Assembly (NCBI GenBank): GCA_027574665.1 | Contig: CM050656.1 | Location: forward strand, 9,127,501-9,191,500 | DNA: 64,000 nucleotides | DNA from: Rhynochetos jubatus | Taxonomy: Eukaryota > Chordata > Aves > Eurypygiformes > Rhynochetidae | Reading direction: 5' to 3' | Shown here: positions 1 through 13,137 of the stretch, piece by piece | Layout of the letters: each line of letters begins with the position of its first letter | Position numbering within the stretch: the first letter of the stretch is position 1 | Made by a program: the position numbers and the translations under genes | The notes under the pieces: model-generated | Databases searched by the model: none | Told to the model about the DNA's origin: nothing | What the model saw: only the letters and a program-made list of their open reading frames with translations

Positions 1-79
1 GGTGCAGTGTCGTGCTCCTCTTGGCAGGCCTTTGCAATGCCAATTATCCCTGGAGCTGTGGGCTTTCTGGTTCTCCAGA
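1..79 (+). repeat. Partial satellite unit at left edge
   Basis: This is the last 79 bp of a unit, entering at GGTGCAGTGT and running through the TTGGCA/TGCCAA inverted repeat to the TCTGG/CCAGA hairpin, just before the telomere block at 80. It matches the consensus with no break, so the array continues to the left of the window. Confidence 0.95.
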
Positions 80-3000
80 CCCTAACCCTAACCCTAACCC
101 TAGAAGTTGCCGACCGCGGTTTCCGGCCACGCCCCCCCAGAGTTCTGGCTAGGAAAGCTGGGGAGAGTGCCATGTCGGTGCAGTGTCGTCCTCCTCTTGG
201 CAGGCCTTTGCAATGCCAATTGTCCCTGGAGCTGTGGGCTTTCTGGTTCTCCAGACCCTAACCCTAACCCTAACCCTAGAAGTTGCCGACGGCGGTTTCC
301 GGCCACGCCCCCGCCGGGTTCTGGCTAGGAAAGCTGGGGAGGGAGCCATGTCGGTGCAGTGTCGTGCTCCTCTTGGCAGGCCTTTGCAATGCCAATTATC
401 CCTGGAGCTGTGGGCTTTCTGGTTCTCCAGACCCTAACCCTAACCCTAACCCTAGAAGTTGCCGACCGCGGTTTCCGGCCATGCCCCCCCCGCGTTCTGG
501 CTAGGAAAGCTGGGGAGGGAGCCATGTCGGTGCAGTGTCGTGCTCCTCTTGGCAGGCCTTTGCAATGCCAATTATCCCTGGAGCTGTGGGCTTTCTGGTT
601 CTCCAGACCCTAACCCTAACCCTAACCCTAGAAGTTGCCGACGGCGGTTTCCGGCCACGCCCCCCCCGCGTTCTGGCTAGGAAAGCTGGGGAGAGTGCCA
701 TGTCGGTGCAGTGTCGTGCTCCTCTTGGCAGGCCTTTGCAATGCCAATTGTCCCTGGAGCTGTGGGCTTTCTGGTTCTCCAGACCCTAACCCTAACCCTA
801 ACCCTAGAAGTTGCCGACCGCGGTTTCCGGCCACGCCCCCCCCGCGTTCTGGCTAGGAAAGCTGGGGAGGGAGCCATGTCGGTGCAGTGTCGTGCTCCTC
901 TTGGCAGGCCTTTGCAATGCCAATTATCCCTGGAGCTGTGGGCTTTCTGGTTCTCCAGACCCTAACCCTAACCCTAACCCTAGAAGTTGCCGACGGCGGT
1001 TTCCGGCCACGCCCCCCCCCGCGTTCTGGCTAGGAAAGCTGGGGAGGGAGCCATGTCGGTGCAGTGTCGTGCTCCTCTTGGCAGGCCTTTGCAATGCCAA
1101 TTATCCCTGGAGCTGTGGGCTTTCTGGTTCTCCAGACCCTAACCCTAACCCTAACCCTAGAAGTTGCCGACCGTGGTTTCCGGCCACGCCCCCCCCGCGT
1201 TCTGGCTAGGAAAGCTGGGGAGGGAGCCATGTCGGTGCAGTGTCGTGCTCCTCTTGGCAGGCCTTTGCAATGCCAATTATCCCTGGAGCTGTGGGCTTTC
1301 TGGTTCTCCAGACCCTAACCCTAACCCTAACCCTAGAAGTTGCCGACCGTGGTTTCCGACCACGCCCCCCCCGCGTTCTGGCTAGGAAAGCTGGGGAGGG
1401 AGCCATGTCGGTGCAGTGTCGTGCTCCTCTTGGCAGGCCTTTGCAATGCCAATTATCCCTGGAGCTGTGGGCTTTCTGGTTCTCCAGACCCTAACCCTAA
1501 CCCTAACCCTAGAAGTTGCCGACCGCGGTTTCCGGCCACGCCCCCCCCGCGTTCTGGCTAGGAAAGCTGGGGAGGGAGCCATGTCGGTGCAGTGTCGTGC
1601 TCCTCTTGGCACGCCTTTGCAATGCCAATTGTCCCTGGAGCTGTGGGATTTCTGGTTCTCCAGACCCTAACCCTAACCCTAACCCTAGAAGTTGCCGACC
1701 GCGGTTTCCGGCCACGCCCCCCCCGCGTTCTGGCTAGGAAAGCTGGGGAGGGAGCCATGTCGGTGCAGTGTCGTGCTCCTCTTGGCAGGCCTTTGCAATG
1801 CCAATTATCCCTGGAGCTGTGGGCTTTCTGGTTCTCCAGACCCTAACCCTAACCCTAACCCTAAAAGTTGCCGACCGCGGTTTCCGGCCACGCCCCCCCC
1901 GCGTTCTGGCTAGGAAAGCTGGGGAGAGAGCCATGTCGGTGCAGTGTCGTGCTCCTCTTGGCAGGCCTTTGCAATGCCAATTATCCCTGGAGCTGTGGGC
2001 TTTCTGGTTCTCCAGACCCTAACCCTAACCCTAACCCTAGAAGTTGCCGACCGCGGTTTCCGGCCACGCCCCCCCCGCGTTCTGGCTAGGAAAGCTGGGG
2101 AGGGAGCCATGTCGGTGCAGTGTCGTGCTCCTCTTGGCAGGCCTTTGCAATGCCAATTATCCCTGGAGCTGTGGGCTTTCTGGTTCTCCAGACCCTAACC
2201 CTAACCCTAACCCTAGAAGTTGCCGACCGCGGTTTCCGACCACGCCCCCCCCCGCGTTCTGGCTAGGAAAGCTGGGGAGGGAGCCATGTCGGTGCAGTGT
2301 CGTGCTCCTCTTGGCAGGCCTTTGCAATGCCAATTATCCCTGGAGCTGTGGGCTTTCTGGTTCTCCAGACCCTAACCCTAACCCTAACCCTAGAAGTTGC
2401 CGACCGCGGTTTCCGGCCACGCCCCCCCCGCGTTCTGGCTAGGAAAGCTGGGGAGAGAGCCATGTCGGTGCAGTGTCGTGCTCCTCTTGGCAGGCCTTTG
2501 CAATGCCAATTATCCCTGGAGCTGTGGGCTTTCTGGTTCTCCAGACCCTAACCCTAACCCTAACCCTAGAAGTTGCCGACCGCGGTTTCCGACCACGCCC
2601 CCCCCCGCGTTCTGGCTAGGAAAGCTGGGGAGGGAGCCATGTCGGTGCAGTGTCGTGCTCCTCTTGGCAGGCCTTTGCAATGCCAATTATCCCTGGAGCT
2701 GTGGGCTTTCTGGTTCTCCAGACCCTAACCCTAACCCTAACCCTAGAAGTTGCCGACCGCGGTTTCCGGCCACGCCCCCCCCGCGTTCTGGCTAGGAAAG
2801 CTGGGGAGAGAGCCATGTCGGTGCAGTGTCGTGCTCCTCTTGGCAGGCCTTTGCAATGCCAATTATCCCTGGAGCTGTGGGCTTTCTGGTTCTCCAGACC
2901 CTAACCCTAACCCTAACCCTAGAAGTTGCCGACCGCGGTTTCCGGCCACGCCCCCCCCGCGTTCTGGCTAGGAAAGCTGGGGAGGGAGCCATGTCGGTGC

Positions 3001-6000
3001 AGTGTCGTGCTCCTCTTGGCAGGCCTTTGCAATGCCAATTATCCCTGGAGCTGTGGGCTTTCTGGTTCTCCAGACCCTAACCCTAACCCTAACCCTAGAA
3101 GTTGCCGACCGCGGTTTCCGGCCACGCCCCCCCCCGCGTTCTGGCTAGGAAAGCTGGGGAGGGAGCCATGTCGGTGCAGTGTCGTGCTCCTCTTGGCAGG
3201 CCTTTGCAATCCCAATTATCCCTGGAGCTGTGGGCTTTCTGGTTCTCCAGACCCTAACCCTAACCCTAACCCTAGAAGTTGCCGACCGCGGTTTCCGGCC
3301 ACGCCCCCGCCGGGTTCTGGCTAGGAAAGCTGGGGAGGGAGCCATGTCGGTGCAGTGTCGTGCTCCTCTTGGCAGGCCTTTGCAATGCCAATTATCCCTG
3401 GAGCTGTGGGCTTTCTGGTTCTCCAGACCCTAACCCTAACCCTAACCCTAGAAGTTGCCGACCGCGGTTTCCGGCCACGCCCCCCCCGGGTTCTGGCTAG
3501 GAAAGCTGGGGAGGGAGCCATGTCGGTGCAGTGTCGTGCTCCTCTTGGCACGACTTTGCAATGCCAATTATCCCTGGAGCTGTGGGATTTCTGGTTCTCC
3601 AGACCCTAACCCTAACCCTAACCCTAGAAGTTGCCGACCGCGGTTTCCGGCCACGCCCCCGCCGGGTTCTGGCTAGGAAAGCTGGGGAGGGAGCCATGTC
3701 GGTGCAGTGTCGTGCTCCTCTTGGCAGGCCTTTGCAATGCCAATTATCCCTGGAGCTGTGGGCTTTCTGGTTCTCCAGACCCTAACCCTAACCCTAACCC
3801 TAGAAGTTTCCGACCGCGGTTTCCGGCCACGCCCCCTTAGAGTTCTGGCTAGGAAAGCTGGGGAGAGTGCCATGTCGGTGCAGTGTCGTGCTCCTCTTGG
3901 CAGGCCTTTGCAATGCCAATTGTCCCTGGAGCTGTGGGCTTTCTGGTTCTCCAGACGCTAACCCTAACCCTAACCCTAGAAGTTGCCGACGGCGCTTTCC
4001 GGCCACGCCCCCCCCGCGTTCTGGCTAGGAAAGCTGGGGAGGGAGCCATGTCGGTGCAGTGTCGTGCTCCTCTTGGCAGGCCTTTGCAATGCCAATTATC
4101 CCTGGAGCTGTGGGCTTTCTGGTTCTCCAGACCCTAACCCTAACCCTAACCCTAGAAGTTGCCGACGGCGCTTTCCGGCCACGCCCCCCCCGCGTTCTGG
4201 CTAGGAAAGCTGGGGAGGGAGCCATGTCGGTGCAGTGTCGTGCTCCTCTTGGCAGGCCTTTGCAATGCCAATTATCCCTGGAGCTGTGGGCTTTCTGGTT
4301 CTCCAGACCCTAACCCTAACCCTAACCCTAGAAGTTGCCGACGGCGGTTTCCGGCCACGCCCCCCCCGCGTTCTGGCTAGGAAAGCTGGGGAGGGAGCCA
4401 TGTCGGTGCAGTGTCGTGCTCCTCTTGGCAGGCCTTTGCAATGCCAATTATCCCTGGAGCTGTGGGCTTTCTGGTTCTCCAGACCCTAACCCTAACCCTA
4501 ACCCTAGAAGTTGCCGACCGTGGTTTCCGGCCACGCCCCCCCCGGGTTCTGGCTAGGAAAGCTGGGGAGGGAGCCATGTCGGTGCAGTGTCGTGCTCCTC
4601 TTGGCAGGCCTTTGCAATGCCAATTATCCCTGGAGCTGTGGGCTTTCTGGTTCTCCAGACCCTAACCCTAACCCTAACCCTAGAAGTTGCCGACCGCGGT
4701 TTCCGGCCACGCCCCCCCTGCGTTCTGGCTAGGAAAGCTGGGGAGGGAGCCATGTCGGTGCAGTGTCGTGCTCCTCTTGGCAGGCCTTTGCAATGCCAAT
4801 TATCCCTGGAGCTGTGGGCTTTCTGGTTCTCCAGACCCTAACCCTAACCCTAACCCTAAAAGTTGCCGACCGCGGTTTCCGGCCACGCCCCCCCCGCGTT
4901 CTGGCTAGGAAAGCTGGGGAGAGAGCCATGTCGGTGCAGTGTCGTGCTCCTCTTGGCAGGCCTTTGCAATGCCAATTATCCCTGGAGCTGTGGGCTTTCT
5001 GGTTCTCCAGACGCTAACCCTAACCCTAACCCTAGAAGTTGCCGACCGCGGTTTCCGGCCACGCCCCCCCCGCGTTCTGGCTAGGAAAGCTGGGGAGGGA
5101 GCCATGTCGGTGCAGTGTCGTGCTCCTCTTGGCAGGCCTTTGCAATCCCAATTATCCCTGGAGCTGTGGGCTTTCTGGTTCTCCAGACCCTAACCCTAAC
5201 CCTAACCCTAGAAGTTGCCGACCGCGGTTTCCGGCCACGCCCCCCCCGCGTTCTGGCTTGGAAAGCTGGGGAGGGAGCCATGTCGGTGCAGTGTCGTGCT
5301 CCTCTTGGCAGGCCTTTGCAATGCCAATTATCCCTGGAGCTGTGGGCTTTCTGGTTCTCCAGACGCTAACCCTAACCCTAACCCTAGAAGTTGCCGACCG
5401 TGGTTTCCGGCCACGCCCCCCCCGCGTTCTAGCCGGGAAAGCTGGGGAGGGAGCCATGTCGGTGCAGTGTCGTGCTCCTCTTGGCAGGCCTTTGCAATCC
5501 CAATTATCCCTGGAGCTGTGGGCTTTCTGGTTCTCCAGACCCTAACCCTAACCCTAACCCTAGAAGTTGCCGACCGCGGTTTCCGGCCACGCCCCCCCCG
5601 CGTTCTGGCTAGGAAAGCTGGGGAGGGAGCCATGTCGGTGCAGTGTCGTGCTCCTCTTGGCAGGCCTTTGCAATGCCAATTATCCCTGGAGCTGTGGGAT
5701 TTCTGGTTCTCCAGACGCTAACCCTAACCCTAACCCTAGAAGTTGCCGACCGCGGTTTCCGGCCACGCCCCCCCCGCGTTCTGGCTTGGAAAGCTGGGGA
5801 GGGAGCCATGTCGGTGCAGTGTCGTGCTCCTCTTGGCAGGCCTTTGCAATGCCAATTATCCCTGGAGCTGTGGGCTTTCTGGTTCTCCAGACCCTAACCC
5901 TAACCCTAACCCTAGAAGTTGCCGACCGCGCTTTCCGGCCACGCCCCCGCCGGGTTCTGGCTAGGAAAGCTGGGGAGGGAGCCATGTCGGTGCAGTGTCG

Positions 6001-8737
6001 TGCTCCTCTTGGCAGGCCTTTGCAATGCCAATTATCCCTGGAGCTGTGGGCTTTCTGGTTCTCCAGACCCTAACCCTAACCCTAACCCTAGAAGTTGCCG
6101 ACCGCGGTTTCCGGCCACGCCCCCCCCGCGTTCTGGCTAGGAAAGCTGGGGAGGGAGCCATGTCGGTGCAGTGTCGTGCTCCTCTTGGCAGGCCTTTGCA
6201 ATTCCAATTATCCCTGGAGCTGTGGGCTTTCTGGTTCTCCAGACCCTAACCCTAACCCTAACCCTAGAAGTTGCCGACCGCGGTTTCCGGCCACGCCCCC
6301 CCTGGGTTCTGGCTAGGAAAGCTGGGGAGGGAGCCATGTCGGTGCAGTGTCGTGCTCCTCTTGGCAGGCCTTTGCAATTCCAATTATCCCTGGAGCTGTG
6401 GGCTTTCTGGTTCTCCAGACCCTAACCCTAACCCTAACCCTAGAAATTGCCGACCGCGGTTTCCGGCCACGCCCCCGCCGGGTTCTAGCCGGGAAAGCTG
6501 GGGAGGGAGCCATGTCGGTGCAGTGTCGTGCTCCTCTTGGCAGGCCTTTACAATCCCAATTATCCCTGGAGCTGTGGGCTTTCTGGTTCTCCAGACCCTA
6601 ACCCTAACCCTAACCCTAGAAGTTGCCGACCGCGGTTTCCGGCCACGCCCCCCCGCGTTCTGGCTAGGAAAGCTGGGGAGGGAGCCATGTCGGTGCAGTG
6701 TCGTGCTCCTCTTGGCAGGCCTTTGCAATCCCAATTATCCCTGGAGCTGTGGGCTTTCTGGTTCTCCAGACCCTAACCCTAACCCTAACCCTAGAAGTTG
6801 CCGACCGCGGTTTCCGGCCACGCCCCCCCCGCGTTCTGGCTAGGAAAGCTGGGGAGGGAGCCATGTCGGTGCAGTGTCGTGCTCCTCTTGGCAGGCCTTT
6901 GCAATGCCAATTATCCCTGGAGCTGTGGGCTTTCTGGTTCTCCAGACCCTAACCCTAACCCTAACCCTAGAAGTTGCCGTCCGCGGTTTCCGGCCACGCC
7001 CCCCCCGCGTTCTGGCTAGGAAAGCTGGGGAGGGAGCCATGTCGGTGCAGTGTCATGCTCCTCTTGGCAGGCCTTTGCAATGCCAATTATCCCTGGAGCT
7101 TTGGGCTTTCTGGTTCTCCAGACCCTAACCCTAACCCTAACCCTAGAAGTTGCCGAACGCGGTTTCCGGCCACGCCCCCCCCGCGTTCTGGCTAGGAAAG
7201 CTGGGGAGAGAGCCATGTCGGTGCAGTGTCGTGCTCCTCTTGGCAGGCCTTTGCAATGCCAATTATCCCTGGAGCTGTGGGCTTTCTGGTTCTCCAGACG
7301 CTAACCCTAACCCTAACCCTAGAAGTTGCCGACCGCGGTTTCCGGCCACGCCCCCCCCGCGTTCTGGCTAGGAAAGCTGGGGAGGGAGCCATGTCGGTGC
7401 AGTGTCGTGCTCCTCTTGGCAGGCCTTTGCAATGCCAATTAGCCCTGGAGCTGTGGGCTTTCTGGTTCTCCAGACCCTAACCCTAACCCTAACCCTAGAA
7501 GTTGCCGACCGCGGTTTCCGGCCACGCCCCCCCCGCGTTCTGGCTAGGAAAGCTGGGGAGGGAGCCATGTCGGTGCAGTGTCGTGCTCCTCTTGGCAGGC
7601 CTTTGCAATGCCAATTAGCCCTGGAGCTGTGGGCTTTCTGGTTCTCCAGACCCTAACCCTAACCCTAACCCTAGAAGTTGCCGACCGCGGTTTCCGGCCA
7701 CGCCCCCCCCGCGTTCTGGCTAGGAAAGCTGGGGAGGGAGCCATGTCGGTGCAGTGTCGTGCTCCTCTTGGTAGGCCTTTGCAATCCCAATTATCCCTGG
7801 AGCTGTGGGCTTTCTGGTTCTCCAGACCCTAACCCTAACCCTAACCCTAGAAGTTGCCGACCGCGGTTTCCGTCCACGCCCCCCCCCGCGTTCTGGCTAG
7901 GAAAGCTGGGGAGGGAGCCATGTCGGTGCAGTGTCGTGCTCCTCTTGGCAGGCCTTTGCAATGCCAATTATCCCTGGAGCTGTGGGCTTTCTGGTTCTCC
8001 AGACCCTAACCCTAACCCTAACCCTAGAAGTTGCCGACCGCGGTTTCCGGCCACGACCCCCCCGCGTTCTGGCTAGGAAAGCTGGGGAGGGAGCCATGTC
8101 GGTGCAGTGTCGTGCTCCTCTTGGTAGGCCTTTGCAATCCCAATTATCCCTGGAGCTGTGGGCTTTCTGGTTCTCCAGACCCTAACCCTAACCCTAACCC
8201 TAGAAGTTGCCGACCGCGGTTTCCGTCCACGCCCCCCCCCGCGTTCTGGCTAGGAAAGCTGGGGAGGGAGCCATGTCGGTGCAGTGTCGTGCTCCTCTTG
8301 GCAGGCCTTTGCAATGCCAATTATCCCTGGAGCTGTGGGCTTTCTGGTTCTCCAGACCCTAACCCTAACCCTAACCCTAGAAGTTGCCGACCGCGGTTTC
8401 CGGCCACGCCCCCCCCCCGCGTTCTGGCTAGGAAAGCTGGGGAGGGAGCCATGTCGGTGCAGTGTCGTGCTCCTCTTGGCAGGCCTTTGCAATGCCAATT
8501 ATCCCTGGAGCTGTGGGCTTTCTGGTTCTCCAGACCCTAACCCTAACCCTAACCCTAGAAGTTGCCGACCGCGGTTTCCGGCCACGCCCCCCCCGCGTTC
8601 TGGCTAGGAAAGCTGGGGAGGGAGCCATGTCGGTGCAGTGTCGTGCTCCTCTTGGCAGGCCTTTGCAATCCCAATTATCCCTGGAGCTGTGGGCTTTCTG
8701 GTTCTCCAGACCCTAACCCTAACCCTAACCCTAGAAG

Positions 8738-11700
8738 TTGCCGACCGCGGTTTCCGGCCACGCCCCCCCCGCGTTCTGGCTAGGAAAGCTGGGGAGGGAG
8801 CCATGTCGGTGCAGTGTCGTGCTCCTCTTGGCAGGCCTTTGCAATTCCAATTATCCCTGGAGCTGTGGGCTTTCTGGTTCTCCAGACCCTAACCCTAACC
8901 CTAACCCTAGAAATTGCCGACCGCGGTTTCCGGCCACGCCCCCCCCGGGTTCTAGCCGGGAAAGCTGGGGAGGGAGCCATGTCGGTGCAGTGTCGTGCTC
9001 CTCTTGGCAGGCCTTTACAATCCCAATTATCTCTGGAGCTGTGGACTTTCTGGTTCTCCAGACCCTAACCCTAACCCTAACCCTAGAAGTTGCCGACCGC
9101 GGTTTCCGGCCACGCCCCCCCCCGCGTTCTGGCTAGGAAAGCTGGGGAGGGAGCCATGTCGGTGCAGTGTCGTGCTCCTCTTGGCAGGCCTTTGCAATGC
9201 CAATTATCCCTGGAGCTGTGGGCTTTCTGGTTCTCCAGACCCTAACCCTAACCCTAACCCTAGAAGTTGCCGACCGCGGTTTCCGGCCACGCCCCCCCCG
9301 CGTTCTGGCTAGGAAAGCTGGGGAGGGAGCCATGTCGGTGCAGTGTCGTGCTCCTCTTGGCAGGCCTTTGCAATGCCAATTATCCCTGGAGCTGTGGGCT
9401 TTCTGGTTCTCCAGACCCTAACCCTAACCCTAACCCTAGAAGTTGCCGTCCGCGGTTTCCGCCCACGCACCCCCCGCGTTCTGGCTAGGAAAGCTGGGGA
9501 GGGAGCCATGTCGGTGCAGTGTCGTGCTCCTCTTGGCAGGCCTTTGCAATGCCAATTATCCCTGGAGCTGTGGGCTTTCTGGTTCTCCAGACCCTAACCC
9601 TAACCCTAACCCTAGAAGTTGCCGAACGCGGTTTCCGGCCACGCCCCCCCCGCGTTCTGGCTAGGAAAGCTGGGGAGGGAGCCATGTCGGTGCAGTGTCG
9701 TGCTCCTCTTGGCAGGCCTTTGCAATGCCAATTATCCCTGGAGCTGTGGGCTTTCTGGTTCTCCAGACCCTAACCCTAACCCTAACCCTAGAAGTTGCCG
9801 ACCGCGGTTTCCGGCCACGCCCCCCCCGGGTTCTAGCCGAGAAAGCTGGGGAGGGAGCCATGTCGGTGCAGTGTCGTGCTCCTCTTGGCAGGCCTTTACA
9901 ATCCCAATTATCTCTGGAGCTGTGGACTTTCTGGTTCTCCAGACCCTAACCCTAACCCTAACCCTAGAAGTTGCCGACCGCGGTTTCCGGCCACGCCCCC
10001 CCCCGCGTTCTGGCTAGGAAAGCTGGGGAGGGAGCCATGTCGGTGCAGTGTCGTGCTCCTCTTGGCAGGCCTTTGCAATGCCAATTATCCCTGGAGCTGT
10101 GGGCTTTCTGGTTCTCCAGACCCTAACCCTAACCCTAACCCTAGAAGTTGCCGACCGCGGTTTCCGGCCACGCCCCCCCCGCGTTCTGGCTAGGAAAGCT
10201 GGGGAGGGAGCCATGTCGGTGCAGTGTCGTGCTCCTCTTGGCAGGCCTTTGCAATGCCAATTATCCCTGGAGCTGTGGGCTTTCTGGTTCTCCAGACCCT
10301 AACCCTAACCCTAACCCTAGAAGTTGCCGTCCGCGGTTTCCGCCCACGCACCCCCCGCGTTCTGGCTAGGAAAGCTGGGGAGGGAGCCATGTCGGTGCAG
10401 TGTCGTGCTCCTCTTGGCAGGCCTTTGCAATGCCAATTATCCCTGGAGCTGTGGGCTTTCTGGTTCTCCAGACCCTAACCCTAACCCTAACCCTAGAAGT
10501 TGCCGAACGCGGTTTCCGGCCACGCCCCCCCCGCGTTCTGGCTAGGAAAGCTGGGGAGGGAGCCATGTCGGTGCAGTGTCGTGCTCCTCTTGGCAGGCCT
10601 TTGCAATGCCAATTATCCCTGGAGCTGTGGGCTTTCTGGTTCTCCAGACCCTAACCCTAACCCTAACCCTAGAAGTTGCCGACCGCGGTTTCCGGCCACG
10701 CCCCCCCCGCGTTCTGGCTAGGAAAGCTGGGGAGGGAGCCATGTCGGTGCAGTGTCGTGCTCCTCTTGGCAGGCCTTTGCAATGCCAATTATCCCTGGAG
10801 CTGTGGGCTTTCTGGTTCTCCAGACCCTAACCCTAACCCTAACCCTAGAAGTTGCCGACCGCCGTTTCCGGCCACGCCCCCCCCGCGTTCTGGCTAGGAA
10901 AGCTGGGGAGGGAGCCATGTCGGTGCAGTGTCGTGCTCCTCTTGGCAGGCCTTTGCAATGCCAATTATCCCTGGAGCTGTGGGCTTTCTGGTTCTCCAGA
11001 CCCTAACCCTAACCCTAACCCTAGAAATTGCCGACCGCGGTTTCCGGCCACGCCCCCCCCGGGTTCTAGCCGGGAAAGCTGGGGAGGGAGCCATGTCGGT
11101 GCAGTGTCGTGCTCCTCTTGGCAGGCCTTTACAATCCCAATTATCTCTGGAGCTGTGGACTTTCTGGTTCTCCAGACCCTAACCCTAACCCTAACCCTAG
11201 AAGTTGCCGACCGCGGTTTCCGGCCACGCCCCCCCCCGCGTTCTGGCTAGGAAAGCTGGGGAGGGAGCCATGTCGGTGCAGTGTCGTGCTCCTCTTGGCA
11301 GGCCTTTGCAATCCCAATTATCCCTGGAGCTGTGGGCTTTCTGGTTCTCCAGACCCTAACCCTAACCCTAACCCTAGAAGTTGCCGACCGCGGTTTCCGG
11401 CCACGCCCCCCCCGCGTTCTGGCTAGGAAAGCTGGGGAGGGAGCCATGTCGGTGCAGTGTCGTGCTCCTCTTGGCAGGCCTTTGCAATCCCAATTATCCC
11501 TGGAGCTGTGGGCTTTCTGGTTCTCCAGACCCTAACCCTAACCCTAACCCTAGAAGTTGCCGACCGCGGTTTCCGGCCACGCCCCCCCCGCGTTCTGGCT
11601 AGGAAAGCTGGGGAGGGAGCCATGTCGGTGCAGTGTCGTGCTCCTCTTGGCAGGCCTTTGCAATGCCAATTATCCCTGGAGCTGTGGGCTTTCTGGTTCT

Positions 11701-11774
11701 CCAGACCCTAACCCTAACCCTAACCCTAGAAGTTGCCGTCCGCGGTTTCCGCCCACGCACCCCCCGCGTTCTGG
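8738..11774 (+). repeat. Nested block duplications in zone A1
   Basis: Three related segments follow one another from about 8,738, 9,619 and 10,852 (spacings 881 and 1,233 bp: five and seven units, each with one 177-bp unit). Each starts with a TAGCCGGG or TAGCCGAG unit. Next comes a unit reading TTTACAATCCC, TATCTCTGG and GTGGACTTTC (about 9,015, 9,896 and 11,129). Further on, each has a GCCGTCCGCGG unit with CCGCCCACGCACCCCCC (9,446, 10,327 and 11,736). This signature recurs at 46,453 and 47,862 in zone A2. Confidence 0.75.
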
Positions 11775-13113
11775 CTAGGAAAGCTGGGGAGGGAGCCATG
11801 TCGGTGCAGTGTCGTGCTCCTCTTGGCAGGCCTTTGCAATGCCAATTATCCCTGGAGCTGTGGGCTTTCTGGTTCTCCAGACCCTAACCCTAACCCTAAC
11901 CCTAGAAGTTGCCGACCGCGGTTTCCGGCCACGCCCCCCCCGCGTTCTGGCTAGGAAAGCTGGGGAGGGAGCCATGTCGGTGCAGTGTCGTGCTCCTCTT
12001 GGCAGGCCTTTGCAATGCCAATTATCCCTGGAGCTGTGGGCTTTCTGGTTCTCCAGACCCTAACCCTAACCCTAACCCTAGAAGTTGCCGACCGCCGTTT
12101 CCGGCCACGCCCCCCGTGGGTTCTGTCTAGGAAAGCTGGGGATGGAGCCATGTCGGTGCAGTGTCGTGCTCCTCTTGGCAGGCCTTTGCCATCCCAATTA
12201 TCCCTGGAGCTGTGGGCTTTCTGGTTCTCCAGACCCTAACCCTAACCCTAACCCTAGAAGTTGCCGACCGCGGTTTCCGGCCACGCCCCCCCCGCGTTCT
12301 GGCTAGGAAAGCTGGGGAGGGAGCCATGTCGGTGCAGTGTCGTGCTCCTCTTGGCAGGCCTTTGCAATGCCAATTATCCCTGGAGCTGTGGGCTTTCTGG
12401 TTCTCCAGACCCTAACCCTAACCCTAACCCTAGAAGTTGCCGACCGCGCTTTCCGGCCACGCCCCCGCCGGGTCCTGGCTAGGAAAGCTGGGGAGAGAGC
12501 CATGTCGGTGCAGTGTCGTGCTCCTCTTGGCAGGCCTTTGCAATGCCAATTATCCCTGGAGCTGTGGGCTTTCTGGTTCTCCAGACCCTAACCCTAACCC
12601 TAACCCTAGAAGTTGCCGACCGCGGTTTCCGGCGACGCCCCCCAAGCGTTCTGGCTAGGAAAGCTGGGGAGAGAGCCATGTCGGTGCAGTGTCGTGCTCC
12701 TCTTGGCAGGCCTTTGCAATGCCAATTATCCCTGGAGCTGTGGGCTTTCTGGTTCTCCAGACCCTAACCCTAACCCTAACCCTAGAAGTTGCCGACCGCA
12801 GTTTCCGGCCACGCCCCCCCCGCGTTCTGGCTAGGAAAGCTGGGGAGGGAGCCATGTCGGTGCAGTGTCGTGCTCCTCTTGGCAGGCCTTTGCAATGCCA
12901 ATTATCCCTGGAGCTGTGGGCTTTCTGGTTCTCCAGACCCTAACCCTAACCCTAACCCTAGAAGTTGCCGACCGCGGTTTCCGGCCACGCCCCCCCCGCG
13001 TTCTGGCTAGGAAAGCTGGGGAGGGAGCCATGTCGGTGCAGTGTCGTGCTCCTCTTGGCAGGCCTTTGCAATGCCAATTATCCCTGGAGCTGTGGGCTTT
13101 CTGGTTCTCCAGA

Positions 13114-13137
13114 CCCTAACCCTAACCCTAACCCTAG
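13114..13137 (-). repeat. Telomere-repeat block of the monomer
   Basis: Three CCCTAA hexamers plus CCCTAG make 24 bp, about 14% of every unit. The minus strand reads CTAGGG followed by three TTAGGG. It holds four G3 runs, enough for one intramolecular G-quadruplex, and three overlapping matches to the TRF1/TRF2 half-site YTAGGGTTR. Common variants in the window are CGCTAA in the first hexamer (about two dozen units, for example at 3,956 and 14,521) and CCCTAAAAG at the junction (near 1,860, 4,856, 40,630 and 43,095). Binding by shelterin proteins is inferred from the motif only. Confidence 0.95.

Larger units (their letters stand above)
1..11774 (+). repeat. Array zone A1
   Basis: This zone lacks the two variants that mark zone B (AAGCG after the C run, and CGCAGTTT in place of CGCGGTTT). 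It is marked instead by units with AATTGTCCC, GCCGTCCGCGG, GCCGAACGCGG and AATTAGCCC. Its order of variants is repeated in zone A2. The left limit is the window edge. The right limit is set where the 4,576-bp duplication of zone B1 starts. Confidence 0.75.

Noticed and set aside
6271..6843. Open frame of 190 codons, the longest in the window, and hundreds of 60-170-codon frames on both strands
   Set aside because: They are translations of the satellite in different frames. 176 is 2 modulo 3, so each frame shifts per unit and the same short peptides recur in order. The longer frames appear only where a C-run change (177- or 178-bp unit) restores phase, or where TAG in GGCTAGG is changed (TTGG) or taken out of frame. 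There is no intron, codon or domain signal.
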